This document shows, piece by piece, positions 15,605 to 23,516 of a DNA stretch of 38,539 bases. The stretch's first letter is position 1, and every line of letters starts with the position of its first letter. The DNA is from JAHRVQ01 sp964548025 (lineage in GTDB: Bacteria > Pseudomonadota > Gammaproteobacteria > Pseudomonadales > Azotimanducaceae), in contig CAZJRI010000036.1 in the NCBI GenBank assembly GCA_964548025.1, forward strand, positions 1 through 38,539. Direction: 5' to 3'. Below the pieces are notes generated by a model. That model had not been told where the DNA came from, made no database searches, and was given only the letters and a program-made list of their open reading frames with translations. Made by a program: the position numbers and the translations under genes.

Positions 15605-16885
15605 TCAGTTCAGATCTCTATATGCCGGTACCTTGAACAGAATTGAGACAAAAACGATGAGACAAGCACCAGATATGCCAACCGCCCACTGCGGACCAAT
15701 TAGATCTGCCACCACACTGATTGGATAGATAGCGATGGAGAGAACAGACATTTCAAGCATGTAAATGCTCATCACCCGACCTCTGAACGAGTCATCGACA
15801 TAAGACTGAATGAGCACATTGGACAAAGACATTCTCGCAGCCTGGCCCAGGCCAACAACTGTCAACAACATCATCGAGATCCAGTATGTTTCGGACCAGG
15901 CAAATAAAACCAACGAAAATCCGAGTAGCAATGCACCGAACAGAAGAACCCTGGCTCTGTTCCTGTTTGGCATTGACGCAACGAGCAATGAACCAACCAG
16001 CGATCCCACACCAGAAACAGATATGAGCAATCCGAGTCGCTCAGGCCCCGCATCCAGCACCTGTTTCGCAAATCCCGGCAACAGCATGAAATAAGTCATG
16101 CTGAAAAATACCATCATGAAATTACATCCCAGCAGCATGAGGATCACCGGCGTCTCCAGCACGTATCTGAAACCCGAGGTGAGTTCTGCAGATACCGAGC
16201 CGACAGGATTTTCCGGAATACTGTCCTCCACACTGACTTTGACCATAATGACGGACGCTAATAGATACAATCCGGTCATCAGGAAATATACCCATTTCGC
16301 AGGTTCTATATAACCATCACCACCGCCCAGAGCTGCGACCATTCCTCCTGCAAGTCCAGGTAATAACAAGCGGGCAGTATTCATACCAGAGGTGCTGAGA
16401 GCAATCGCATTTGTCAGTCGGCTGAGACCTACAACATCTTTTGTGAGTGCCTGACGTGACGGCATCATCAGATTCATGACAATGCCCTGAAGGACGGAAG
16501 CAATAAGGAGATGAACAAACAGAAGCTGGCCTTGAGCAATCAATACACCAACGGCCAGTGCAAGCAACCCATTGCAGAATTGACAGACTTGAACCACCCT
16601 TTTCTTCTGTTTGACACGATCAGCAAGCACCCCCCCAAGTGGCGCTGCAATCAGCCCTACCAGTCCCCCGGCTGCGGTCATCCAACCCAGTTTTTCGTAT
16701 GATCCGGTAATCTCGAATACCAACCAACCCCGAACGAACATCTGCATGTTCATTGAGGCAAAACTGCCAAAGAGCGCAGCAAAGAACCAGCGAAAATTGC
16801 TGTCCCTGAAAGCGTCGAATGTACTCGGCCAGAACCTCGGCCTTCCGCTGGATTCACCGGGTAATCCCGGATGTCTATCTACCAT
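15605..16885 (-). CDS. MFS transporter, EntS/MFS_3-type exporter
   Basis: 426 residues with about 12 hydrophobic helices. Starts FDAFRDSNFRWFFAALFGSFASMNMQMFVRGW, of the type found in the EntS-like exporter group. Between helices 2 and 3 there is the MFS loop motif GGVLADRVKQKKR, repeated in weaker form after helix 8. The C-terminal half has SYVDDSFRGRVMSIYMLEM, typical of this group (RGRVMS). Substrate is unknown; relatives export small molecules such as siderophores or drugs. ATG at 16883-16885. It is 100 nt upstream of the receiver gene on the same strand. Confidence 0.85.
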   Translation of the reverse strand: MVDRHPGLPGESSGRPRFWPSTFDAFRDSNFRWFFAALFGSFASMNMQMFVRGWLVFEITGSYEKLGWMTAAGGLVGLIAAPLGGVLADRVKQKKRVVQVCQFCNGLLALAVGVLIAQGQLLFVHLLIASVLQGIVMNLMMPSRQALTKDVVGLSRLTNAIALSTSGMNTARLLLPGLAGGMVAALGGGDGYIEPAKWVYFLMTGLYLLASVIMVKVSVEDSIPENPVGSVSAELTSGFRYVLETPVILMLLGCNFMMVFFSMTYFMLLPGFAKQVLDAGPERLGLLISVSGVGSLVGSLLVASMPNRNRARVLLFGALLLGFSLVLFAWSETYWISMMLLTVVGLGQAARMSLSNVLIQSYVDDSFRGRVMSIYMLEMSVLSIAIYPISVVADLIGPQWAVGISGACLIVFVSILFKVPAYRDLN

Positions 16886-17125
16886 GATTAAAGTGTTTCA
16901 TTCCAACCTGCAGAACACAAGCTGGATCACTCTGGTAAAGTCGAACTACGGTTCACTTATCTACTAATAAAGGATGATAACTACCCACTGAATTCGGGTA
17001 TTCAATACGATTGACTCGGACCTGTAACAAGCAGCGGCAGTTGCACCCATCGGGATCTACTCACGAAATTAACTCCCCGGCACACCAACACTTAGGAAGT
17101 GTACGCACCTGGCCGCATGTGCCGC

Positions 17126-17145
17126 AAAATCCAGCAGGCTGGATT
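17126..17145 (-). terminator. Probable rho-independent terminator overlapping the stop of the methyl-accepting protein
   Basis: On the minus strand the stop codon runs straight into AATCCAGC, CT, GCTGGATT, then TT, a perfect 8-bp stem with a two-base centre (effectively a 7-bp stem and tetraloop), ending in a short T-run. The position, immediately at the end of the gene, supports an intrinsic terminator. Confidence 0.5.
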
Positions 17146-18205
17146 ACCTCATACCGTTAACCACAGACTCCAGAGACGAAAGTGACTGGTCCAGTGCCTG
17201 GCAGAATGCCTCCCCGGACGCCACGATCTGAGTTTCACTATCGGATTCATTCGCAATCCCCTGAAGTCGGCCAATCAATTCCTGAGTTGTTGCTGACTGG
17301 CTATTGCTGTCTGAGAGAATCTTGCCGCTGATTCCCTGAATTTCCTGAACGGAGCCTCGGATCCTTGAGATAGTCTGGAGTGCATTCTCAAGACGATCAA
17401 CCATCGATTCGGTTAACTCACGACCCTTTTTCATGACCTCTGTGGCATGACTCGCACCGGATTGTAATTCCGTTACCATCTCATTAATCTCACCTGTTGC
17501 TTCCTGAGTCCTCTGGGCCAGTGTTCTAACTTCATCTGCCACCACGGCAAATCCACGCCCCTGCTCCCCGGCTCGTGCTGCTTCGATAGCCGCATTCAGG
17601 GCCAGAAGATTCGTCTGATCAGCAATACCTCTGATCACTTCAAGAATCCCGCCAATATTCTCACTATCACTCGCCACTTTGACAATTGACGTCTCTGCTA
17701 TATCCACACTTTCAGACAATTCTTCCATAGATTTTCTGGTTTCAACCATTGTCGATTCACCTTCACCGACCAACGACGTCGTATCATTAACAACATCCCG
17801 TGCCCTGGTTGCTTCCCCCTCAAATGCTGCTTGCTCTGATTCAAGCTCGGCGAACGCTTCGGTAAGATCCTGCCCGTCACCCACCGACGACGAAACCTGC
17901 AATGTCGACTGGAATTCAGACTGAGCCGTTGAGATTAATCTCAGTATGGGTTCGATCTCATCTGCGACATCTGCCTCCTCTTCAGGAACGGCTTCAACAA
18001 CCTCCTTCACCGGCTCTCTCTTCGTGACCATCAGTTGCGCCGTTATTCCACTCGCAACAGAAAAGAGCACGAAACCCAGACCCAGTACGATCAACATTCC
18101 GGTATCCAATGCCTTGTAGAAGTACATGGCAGTCAGAAATGGAATGCAAAATCCAATCGAAGCTGTTACTAGTTTTGGCGTGAAGGCGGCAATAGCGGTT
18201 TTCAT
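17144..18205 (-). CDS. Methyl-accepting chemotaxis-like protein with no sizeable sensor domain
   Basis: 353 residues from ATG at 18203-18205. Two hydrophobic helices (about residues 9-29 and 35-55) with only about five residues between them, then a cytoplasmic signalling region. The conserved hairpin tip reads EVIRGIADQTNLLALNAAIEAARAGEQGRGFAVVADEVRTLA, the signature that contacts CheA and CheW (here about residues 208-250). No PAS, HAMP or periplasmic ligand domain can be seen, so it may sense membrane or cytosolic state. The start at 18205 has AGGGA 8 nt upstream; upstream ATG/GTG at 18322-18328 would add about 40 polar residues without a ribosome site. Confidence 0.85.
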   Translation of the reverse strand: MKTAIAAFTPKLVTASIGFCIPFLTAMYFYKALDTGMLIVLGLGFVLFSVASGITAQLMVTKREPVKEVVEAVPEEEADVADEIEPILRLISTAQSEFQSTLQVSSSVGDGQDLTEAFAELESEQAAFEGEATRARDVVNDTTSLVGEGESTMVETRKSMEELSESVDIAETSIVKVASDSENIGGILEVIRGIADQTNLLALNAAIEAARAGEQGRGFAVVADEVRTLAQRTQEATGEINEMVTELQSGASHATEVMKKGRELTESMVDRLENALQTISRIRGSVQEIQGISGKILSDSNSQSATTQELIGRLQGIANESDSETQIVASGEAFCQALDQSLSSLESVVNGMR

Positions 18206-18517
18206 TTTTTCATTCCCTGAATTTTCTATCTCTTCAGTGTAGTTCACTTCCTGAATAATGAGCGAATTAACAAAGCCATATTCCGAAGCGCCTGAAACAG
18301 CGACAATATCCTGCTTATCCATCTGCACCGGTAGGGATATTTAGGCCTTATCACGGGCAAACCGCCCGACGGATTGACGTACCAATAACCGTACCAATAA
18401 CTGCATGCCAACAACTGTATGGCACAAAAACACTGGGGGTAGTATTCTCTTTTTTCTTCGTAGCAGCATTTTGTTTGCCTGTTTCCACTACAAACTGACC
18501 CACAGGAGGTAAAAGTT
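18206..18517. other. Intergenic region, divergent control region (312 nt)
   Basis: No gene is supported here. The region separates the methyl-accepting protein (minus) from the LLM oxidoreductase (plus). It contains a short imperfect tandem repeat at 18379-18415 and a TTGACG (18374-18379) that could act as a -35 with AATAAC (18396-18401) as a weak -10. The ribosome site AGGAGG of the plus-strand gene is at its right end. Confidence 0.5.
18379..18415. repeat. Three short tandem copies, possible regulator sites
   Basis: GTACCAATAAC occurs at 18379-18389 and again exactly at 18391-18401; a diverged copy ATGCCAACAAC (8 of 11 matches) follows at 18405-18415. Spacing is 12 then 14 nt. Copies overlap a candidate promoter for the LLM gene. 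Confidence 0.5.
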
Positions 18518-19363
18518 TTGGCTAATTTTGGCGTTCAGATATTTCCAACAGATCAAACCATTCAACCCATCGAAATTGCAAAGGCAGTTGAGGATCGCGG
18601 GCTGGATTCACTGTTTTTCCCGGAACATACCCACATACCGGCATCGCGAAAGACACCCTTCCCTGGCGGTACTGACCTGCCAAACTGGTACTGGCGAACC
18701 CACGATCCTTTCGTCGCATTAACCGCTGCTGCTGCTGTTACGGAGCGGATCAAACTTGGAACAGGTATCTGTCTGGTCATCGAACGCGATCCAATTACAC
18801 TGGCTAAGGAATGCGCTTCGCTGGATGTCATCTCGGGTGGTCGATTCATTTTGGGTATCGGCGCAGGATGGAACGTTGAGGAGATGGAAAATCACGGTGC
18901 TAATTTCCAGAACCGATGGAAAATAGTGCGCGAGAAAGTGCTGGCAATGAAGCAGATCTGGACGGAAGACGAAGCGGAATTCCATGGGGACTATGTTGAC
19001 TTTGATCCTATCTGGTCATGGCCAAAACCTGTACAAGCTGGTGGACCACCCATCTGGCTTGGGGCCAATTCAAAGTGGGCATTTGATCGCGTGGCCGAAT
19101 ACTGTGATGGCTGGATGCCCATTGGCGGATCAGGCAGCGGTGGCATGGCCAATCTCAGGGAAGCCTGTGAAAAACGTGGCCGGGATGTCAATGATGTGAC
19201 AATTGCCCTGTTTGGCTCTCCTGCCGACATCGACAGCGTCAAGGGTAGAGTGGATCAGGGATTTAACGAAATACTCTTCACGCTACCCCAGTCAGAACCG
19301 TCAGCCGTACTGGCTCATCTGGATGAAATCGCATCGGTGGTCGAGCAGGTTAAATCCGGCTGA
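18518..19363 (+). CDS. LLM-class (luciferase-like) oxidoreductase
   Basis: 281 residues of a luciferase-like TIM barrel, TIGR03619-like: SLFFPEHTHIPASR, IKLGTGICLVIERDPITLAKE, GRFILGIGAGWNVEEMENHG, GGPPIWLGANSKWAFDRVAEYCDGWMPIG. These flavin- or F420-dependent enzymes oxidise varied small molecules; this one's substrate cannot be read from the sequence. It starts with TTG at 18518, strongly supported by AGGAGG with 8-nt spacing. It is clearly distinct from the LLM protein at 10170. The neighbouring acyl-CoA genes suggest a catabolic role. Confidence 0.87.
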   Translation: MANFGVQIFPTDQTIQPIEIAKAVEDRGLDSLFFPEHTHIPASRKTPFPGGTDLPNWYWRTHDPFVALTAAAAVTERIKLGTGICLVIERDPITLAKECASLDVISGGRFILGIGAGWNVEEMENHGANFQNRWKIVREKVLAMKQIWTEDEAEFHGDYVDFDPIWSWPKPVQAGGPPIWLGANSKWAFDRVAEYCDGWMPIGGSGSGGMANLREACEKRGRDVNDVTIALFGSPADIDSVKGRVDQGFNEILFTLPQSEPSAVLAHLDEIASVVEQVKSG

Positions 19364-19424
19364 ATTGCCATCTAAAGGTAGACTCACCGCTGACTTCCTG
19401 GTCGGAATACGCCGCGTATTTGTC

Positions 19425-19439
19425 TATAATACCGCCATG
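19425..19439 (+). promoter_or_regulatory. -10 box placed for a leaderless transcript
   Basis: TATAAT at 19425-19430 is followed by six bases and then the ATG at 19437. A transcript starting about 7 nt after the -10 box would begin at or beside the A of the start codon. No ribosome site is present and no good -35 was found. Confidence 0.45.
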
Positions 19440-19766
19440 AAAATCTACAATGCGGTAGAGGAAATTATTCGCAAATCCATCGCCGATGGTGTGCCGGAGC
19501 GACTTTCCAACAAAGGCAAACCGCTCGATCTGTCTGACTGGAAACGAACCCCTGAACATCTGCGGATGTCACACAGTATCCTGAAGAATGCAGGTATTGC
19601 ACCACAGGAGATTGACCTCGCAGGTCAGATCTCATCGCTCAAGGAGGAGATTAAGTCGCTCGACAAGACAGAAGATGCAGAAGAAAGAAAAGCGTTAATT
19701 GAGGTGCTGAACAAGTCATTGGTCACTTATAGCATCAAGATGGACAAGCTTCGCAAGCGTCGATAA
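19437..19766 (+). CDS. DUF1992 (DnaJ-homolog C28-like) small protein
   Basis: 109 residues containing the DUF1992 signature: AVEEIIRKSIADGVPERLSNKGKPLDLSDW, then MSHSILKNAGIAPQEIDL, and a charged coiled coil to the C-terminus (LRKRR). The family resembles the conserved domain of eukaryotic DNAJC28; its bacterial role is not known. ATG at 19437 is favoured since the family begins this way; reading further upstream enters sequence overlapping the LLM gene. There is no ribosome site but a -10 box is 6 nt upstream. Confidence 0.87.
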   Translation: MKIYNAVEEIIRKSIADGVPERLSNKGKPLDLSDWKRTPEHLRMSHSILKNAGIAPQEIDLAGQISSLKEEIKSLDKTEDAEERKALIEVLNKSLVTYSIKMDKLRKRR

Positions 19767-19896
19767 AACCAACTGTCCGACTCTCCAGAAATTATAGAAA
19801 TCACTTGACGGAGGCCAGGTCTTGGCCAGATTTGCCATTGCAACATGAATCAGATCCTAGATATGCTGCGCGTCAAGATAAACGTGGGAGCATGTC

Positions 19897-21081
19897 ATGG
19901 ATTTGTCATTCGGCAAAGAATACGATGAGTTTCGTGCAGAGGTTAAAGACTTCATCGCGAATAACCGGGATAAAGCACCAAAAGCTCGATCCAAACCTGA
20001 AGTAGGTACTGCCTGGCAGAAAAGATTAATCGAACACGGTTATACAGCCAGAACCATTCCCACGAAATACGGTGGCTACGGTGCAAAACCAGACATCATC
20101 AAATCAAGAATTATTGCAGAAGAGTTCGGCTCCGCAGGCGTACCACAGGGAATGGGGGGTCAGGGCATCTCCATGCTTGTCCCCACATTGCTAGAAGTGG
20201 GCACTGAGGAACAGCGCGAAGAGTTCATAAAGCCAACCCTGTACGGCGATATTGTCTGGTGCCAGGGTTATTCAGAACCTGGGGCTGGAAGCGATCTGGC
20301 CAGTCTACGAACAAAGGCTGAACTTGACGGTGATGAGTGGGTAATCAATGGTCAAAAAATATGGACGAGTACTGCCCACCTTGCTGACTGGATATTCTGC
20401 CTGGTCAGGACCGAACCCGAGGCAAAAAAACACCATGGCATCTCATTTCTGTTATTCAAGATGGACACACCTGGGATAGAAATAAAACCCCTCGTAGACA
20501 TGACCGGCGCCGCAAATTTCAATGAAGTATTTTTCACTGATGTCAGGGTTCCAAAGGATCAGATCGTCGGCAACCGTGGTCAGGGATGGCAGGTGGCCAA
20601 TGCAGTGCTTGGGCACGAAAGGGATATGTTGGGCAACCCTAATGCGGCGATGGCTCGCTTGAGTTCCCTTACAGAATTGATGAAGAAAGAGACGATAGAC
20701 GGCGCTCGACTTATCGAACACCCGGTTTATCTTGATCGCCTCATGAGATTACAGGGCCGGGTGATGGCTTTGCAATTTAACGATATGCGCATCCTTTCAT
20801 CACGTCTGAATGAAGGACAGGATGCCTCACTCGCGAGAATGATCGTTAAACTACAGGGGACCGAATTGCGTCATGATCTTGAAGCACTGGCGATTGATGC
20901 CATGGGCGAAATTGGTCTTTCGTACGAGGACAATCCCTACACTCGCGGCAATGGCGGTTGGCAAAGTCAATATATGTATCAACTCGGGCTGATTATTGGT
21001 GGCGGAACGTCCCAGATTCAAAAGAACATTATCAGTGAACGTGGTCTCGATATGCCGCGCGAACCAAAAGCGGCAAAGTAG
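19897..21081 (+). CDS. Acyl-CoA dehydrogenase, first (larger) subunit of a pair
   Basis: 394 residues of the FAD acyl-CoA dehydrogenase fold. WCQGYSEPGAGSDLASL is the FAD and substrate segment; WVINGQKIWTS is the middle-domain signature; FNEVFFTDVRVPKDQIVG precedes the C-terminal helical domain; QIQKNIISERGL is the C-terminal FAD-binding end. At the position of the classical catalytic Glu (YEGT in medium-chain enzymes) it has GGGT. This is usual in the subfamily that forms alpha2-beta2 complexes with a shorter partner. ATG at 19897 has GGGAG upstream. The partner begins 12 nt after its stop. Confidence 0.92.
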   Translation: MDLSFGKEYDEFRAEVKDFIANNRDKAPKARSKPEVGTAWQKRLIEHGYTARTIPTKYGGYGAKPDIIKSRIIAEEFGSAGVPQGMGGQGISMLVPTLLEVGTEEQREEFIKPTLYGDIVWCQGYSEPGAGSDLASLRTKAELDGDEWVINGQKIWTSTAHLADWIFCLVRTEPEAKKHHGISFLLFKMDTPGIEIKPLVDMTGAANFNEVFFTDVRVPKDQIVGNRGQGWQVANAVLGHERDMLGNPNAAMARLSSLTELMKKETIDGARLIEHPVYLDRLMRLQGRVMALQFNDMRILSSRLNEGQDASLARMIVKLQGTELRHDLEALAIDAMGEIGLSYEDNPYTRGNGGWQSQYMYQLGLIIGGGTSQIQKNIISERGLDMPREPKAAK

Positions 21082-21093
21082 CAGGAGAACAAC

Positions 21094-22155
21094 ATGGAAT
21101 TCGGATTATCGGAAGAGCAAACCCTGCTACAGGACTCAGTCAGAAGGTTTCTGCAGGATCAGGTATCGCTTGATGCGGTACGTAAGATCGCCGCGGGTGA
21201 TGAAGATGACAAGAAAGTTTGGCAAGGTCTGACAGAATTGGGAATCCCTGGCTTGCTGATCCCGGAGAATCTTGGCGGCGTGGGTCTGGGTACGATGGAA
21301 GCCGCTGTCATTTCAGAGTTGCTTGGCTACAACGTGACCCCCTCTCCATTTCTCAGTACTTCTGTTATGGCACCCAATATCCTTCTGGGAGCTGGCAAGC
21401 ATGACGATCTGGTTTCCAATATCGCCGCTGGTTCCCTGAGGATTGGCATAGCATTTGGAGACGCGATCGGCTCAAGAGACAAGGCTGGTATCTCCGTTGA
21501 CAACGGCAAATTGAATGGCACCACCATATTTGCACTGGATTCAACCGCAGACTACTATCTCGTGGCGACTAAAGACCAACAGATATACCTTGTCGCAAGC
21601 GATGCCGCGTCACGAAAAAACCTTACCACCGTTGATAAAACCAGAACTACCTGCGAATTGGTATTTGACAAATCGGATGCTGAACTGATCTCAGATGATG
21701 TTGACCTGTTCCAGAATGTACTTGATCTAGGCCGTATCATAATGGCTGCTGACACCCTGGGAGCAGGGCAGAACATGATCGATCAGGCTGTCGCATACGC
21801 CAAACAGCGGGAACAGTTTGATCGCGTTATTGCCTCATTCCAGGCTGTTAAGCATATGTGCGCCGAGATGGCAGCAGGACTTGAGCCCTGTCGCTCGATG
21901 GTCTGGTATGCCGCTCACGCATTTGACAATCTGCCTGACGAATCGAGACTAATGGCGTGTCAGACCAAAGCCCACACCAGCGAAGTCGGTCAATTCGTTG
22001 CCAAGATCTCAACCCAGGTCCACGGCGGGATGGGATTTACAGATCTGGTTGGCTTGCACTTTTGGTTTAAGCGCATCGGTTTTAATCGACAGATCCTGGG
22101 GGTGCCTGAGATGCTTCGGGAAGAAGCTGCCAGGATTCAGGGATTGGCGGCATAA
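21094..22155 (+). CDS. Acyl-CoA dehydrogenase, short partner subunit
   Basis: 353 residues, shorter than a standard enzyme. The N-terminal domain (LSEEQTLLQDSVRRFL, then IPENLGGVGLGTMEAA) is typical; the middle domain is reduced and poorly conserved, without the usual FAD/substrate motif; the C-terminal domain keeps AYAKQREQFDRVIASFQAVKHMCAEM and QVHGGMGFTD. Such partners complete the FAD site at the interface in heteromeric dehydrogenases known from steroid side-chain degradation. Ribosome site AGGAG lies just before ATG 21094. Its end is 11 nt from the converging CoA-transferase gene. Confidence 0.92.
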   Translation: MEFGLSEEQTLLQDSVRRFLQDQVSLDAVRKIAAGDEDDKKVWQGLTELGIPGLLIPENLGGVGLGTMEAAVISELLGYNVTPSPFLSTSVMAPNILLGAGKHDDLVSNIAAGSLRIGIAFGDAIGSRDKAGISVDNGKLNGTTIFALDSTADYYLVATKDQQIYLVASDAASRKNLTTVDKTRTTCELVFDKSDAELISDDVDLFQNVLDLGRIIMAADTLGAGQNMIDQAVAYAKQREQFDRVIASFQAVKHMCAEMAAGLEPCRSMVWYAAHAFDNLPDESRLMACQTKAHTSEVGQFVAKISTQVHGGMGFTDLVGLHFWFKRIGFNRQILGVPEMLREEAARIQGLAA

Positions 22156-22166
22156 GTGCCTCTCAC

Positions 22167-23339
22167 TCAGAGAATCTTACCCTCCGATATCAGGTTTTCG
22201 ATTTCTGAGTCTGACAATCCCAGCTCCTGCATCACCTGATGGGTGTTTTCCCCATGGGCGGGACAAGGCTTCGAGAATGGCAGTTGTTCGCCGCCGAATC
22301 TGGCAGGAGACCTGACGGCACGAAGCCTGCCCATAAGCGGGTGTTCGATCTCTGCCATCGTGTTATTGGCTTCGATTTGAGGCTGATTAATCGTATCTGA
22401 CAGGCTGAGGCACTTTGCAGCAGGCACATCCGCCTCATTCAATCTTCTCAGCATTTCTTCGGTCGTAAATTTAATCGTCTCGGCCTGCATCATCTCCATC
22501 AACTGGGGCAAATCTCCCATCATCGCAATAAGATTGGGTAAACCTTCGTCTGTTAATAAATCTTCACGACCGATTGCGATAATTGCACCCATCATCTGTT
22601 TCTCGTTGCCTGCTGAAAAGGTAATTTCGCCATCAGATGTTTTAAGCATTCGGTAGATATCCCGGATCTCGATATGCTTCGTCACGTCTTCATCCAGGAG
22701 GGTCTCTGACATGAAGCCATCAGGAAATATAAAGAACAGCCCCGCATCCAGCATAGAAAGATCGATGTGCTGACCTTCGCCCGTACGTTCACGCACCAAT
22801 AATGCCGCAGTAACAGCCTGGCAGGCTGTATACGCGGTAATCTTGTCGCAGATAAGATTACGAATGAATGAGTGGCCCTCGTCACTCTGCACATCCGTAA
22901 TACCGATATGGGCCTGCACAATAGGATCATAGGCAGGTGCCCCGGATAACGGACCTTCTTGACCGAATCCGGATATTGCCGTATAGATCAGTCTCGGATT
23001 ATTTTCTCGAAGCATTTCACTACCAAGGTTCAACGTATCCATGACACCGGGTCGGAAGTTATGAATCATGATGTCAGCTTTCTCAGTCAGTTGCTGAACC
23101 AGATCCTGTCCGGCGGCTTCCTTCAGGTTCACCCTGATTGATTCTTTTCCGCGATTGGCATTGGCAAATAAACCAGACATTTCCGCCTTGTTATCGCCAA
23201 GATAACGCAGTGGATCTCCTTCTTCGATTGGCTCAATCTTGATGACCCTTGCGCCTTGTTCTGCCATCATCATGGCGGCAAAGGATGCAGTGATCATCGT
23301 GGACATTTCAATGACTAACAGATTTTCGAGGGGTTTCAC
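22167..23339 (-). CDS. Family III CoA-transferase (CaiB/BaiF-like), first copy
   Basis: 390 residues. Moves CoA between carboxylic acids through a covalent aspartyl intermediate. Signatures: ENLLVIEMSTMITASFAAMMMAEQGARVIKIEP at the N-terminus, NRGKESIRVNLK, HNFRPGVMDTLNLG, YTAISGFGQEGP, and AYDPIVQA with the presumed catalytic Asp. LVRERTGEGQHIDLSMLDA is the standard central motif. GTG at 23337-23339 is favoured: AGGA lies about 10 nt upstream; a GTG at 23369 would add ten residues without a ribosome site. It is convergent with the dehydrogenase pair. Confidence 0.9.
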   Translation of the reverse strand: MKPLENLLVIEMSTMITASFAAMMMAEQGARVIKIEPIEEGDPLRYLGDNKAEMSGLFANANRGKESIRVNLKEAAGQDLVQQLTEKADIMIHNFRPGVMDTLNLGSEMLRENNPRLIYTAISGFGQEGPLSGAPAYDPIVQAHIGITDVQSDEGHSFIRNLICDKITAYTACQAVTAALLVRERTGEGQHIDLSMLDAGLFFIFPDGFMSETLLDEDVTKHIEIRDIYRMLKTSDGEITFSAGNEKQMMGAIIAIGREDLLTDEGLPNLIAMMGDLPQLMEMMQAETIKFTTEEMLRRLNEADVPAAKCLSLSDTINQPQIEANNTMAEIEHPLMGRLRAVRSPARFGGEQLPFSKPCPAHGENTHQVMQELGLSDSEIENLISEGKIL

Positions 23340-23516
23340 GGTCTGGGTTTCCTGAAATATTCTATTCACACTAGGGTCACATTATTTCGAGACAAGCTCA
23401 AGTTAATTAGCTCAAAGAATCGTCACGCTATGACCCAAGAAATCCGCCTGGCTGGCATTTATTAAGACGTAAATAACCTCTATGCTTGCGTCAATTATCC
23501 AAGGCAGCATTCCAAC

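Noticed and set aside
18417..18440. TGGCAC resembling half of a sigma54 promoter
   Set aside because: The second element (TTGC at the required spacing) is missing; the bases there are CACTG.
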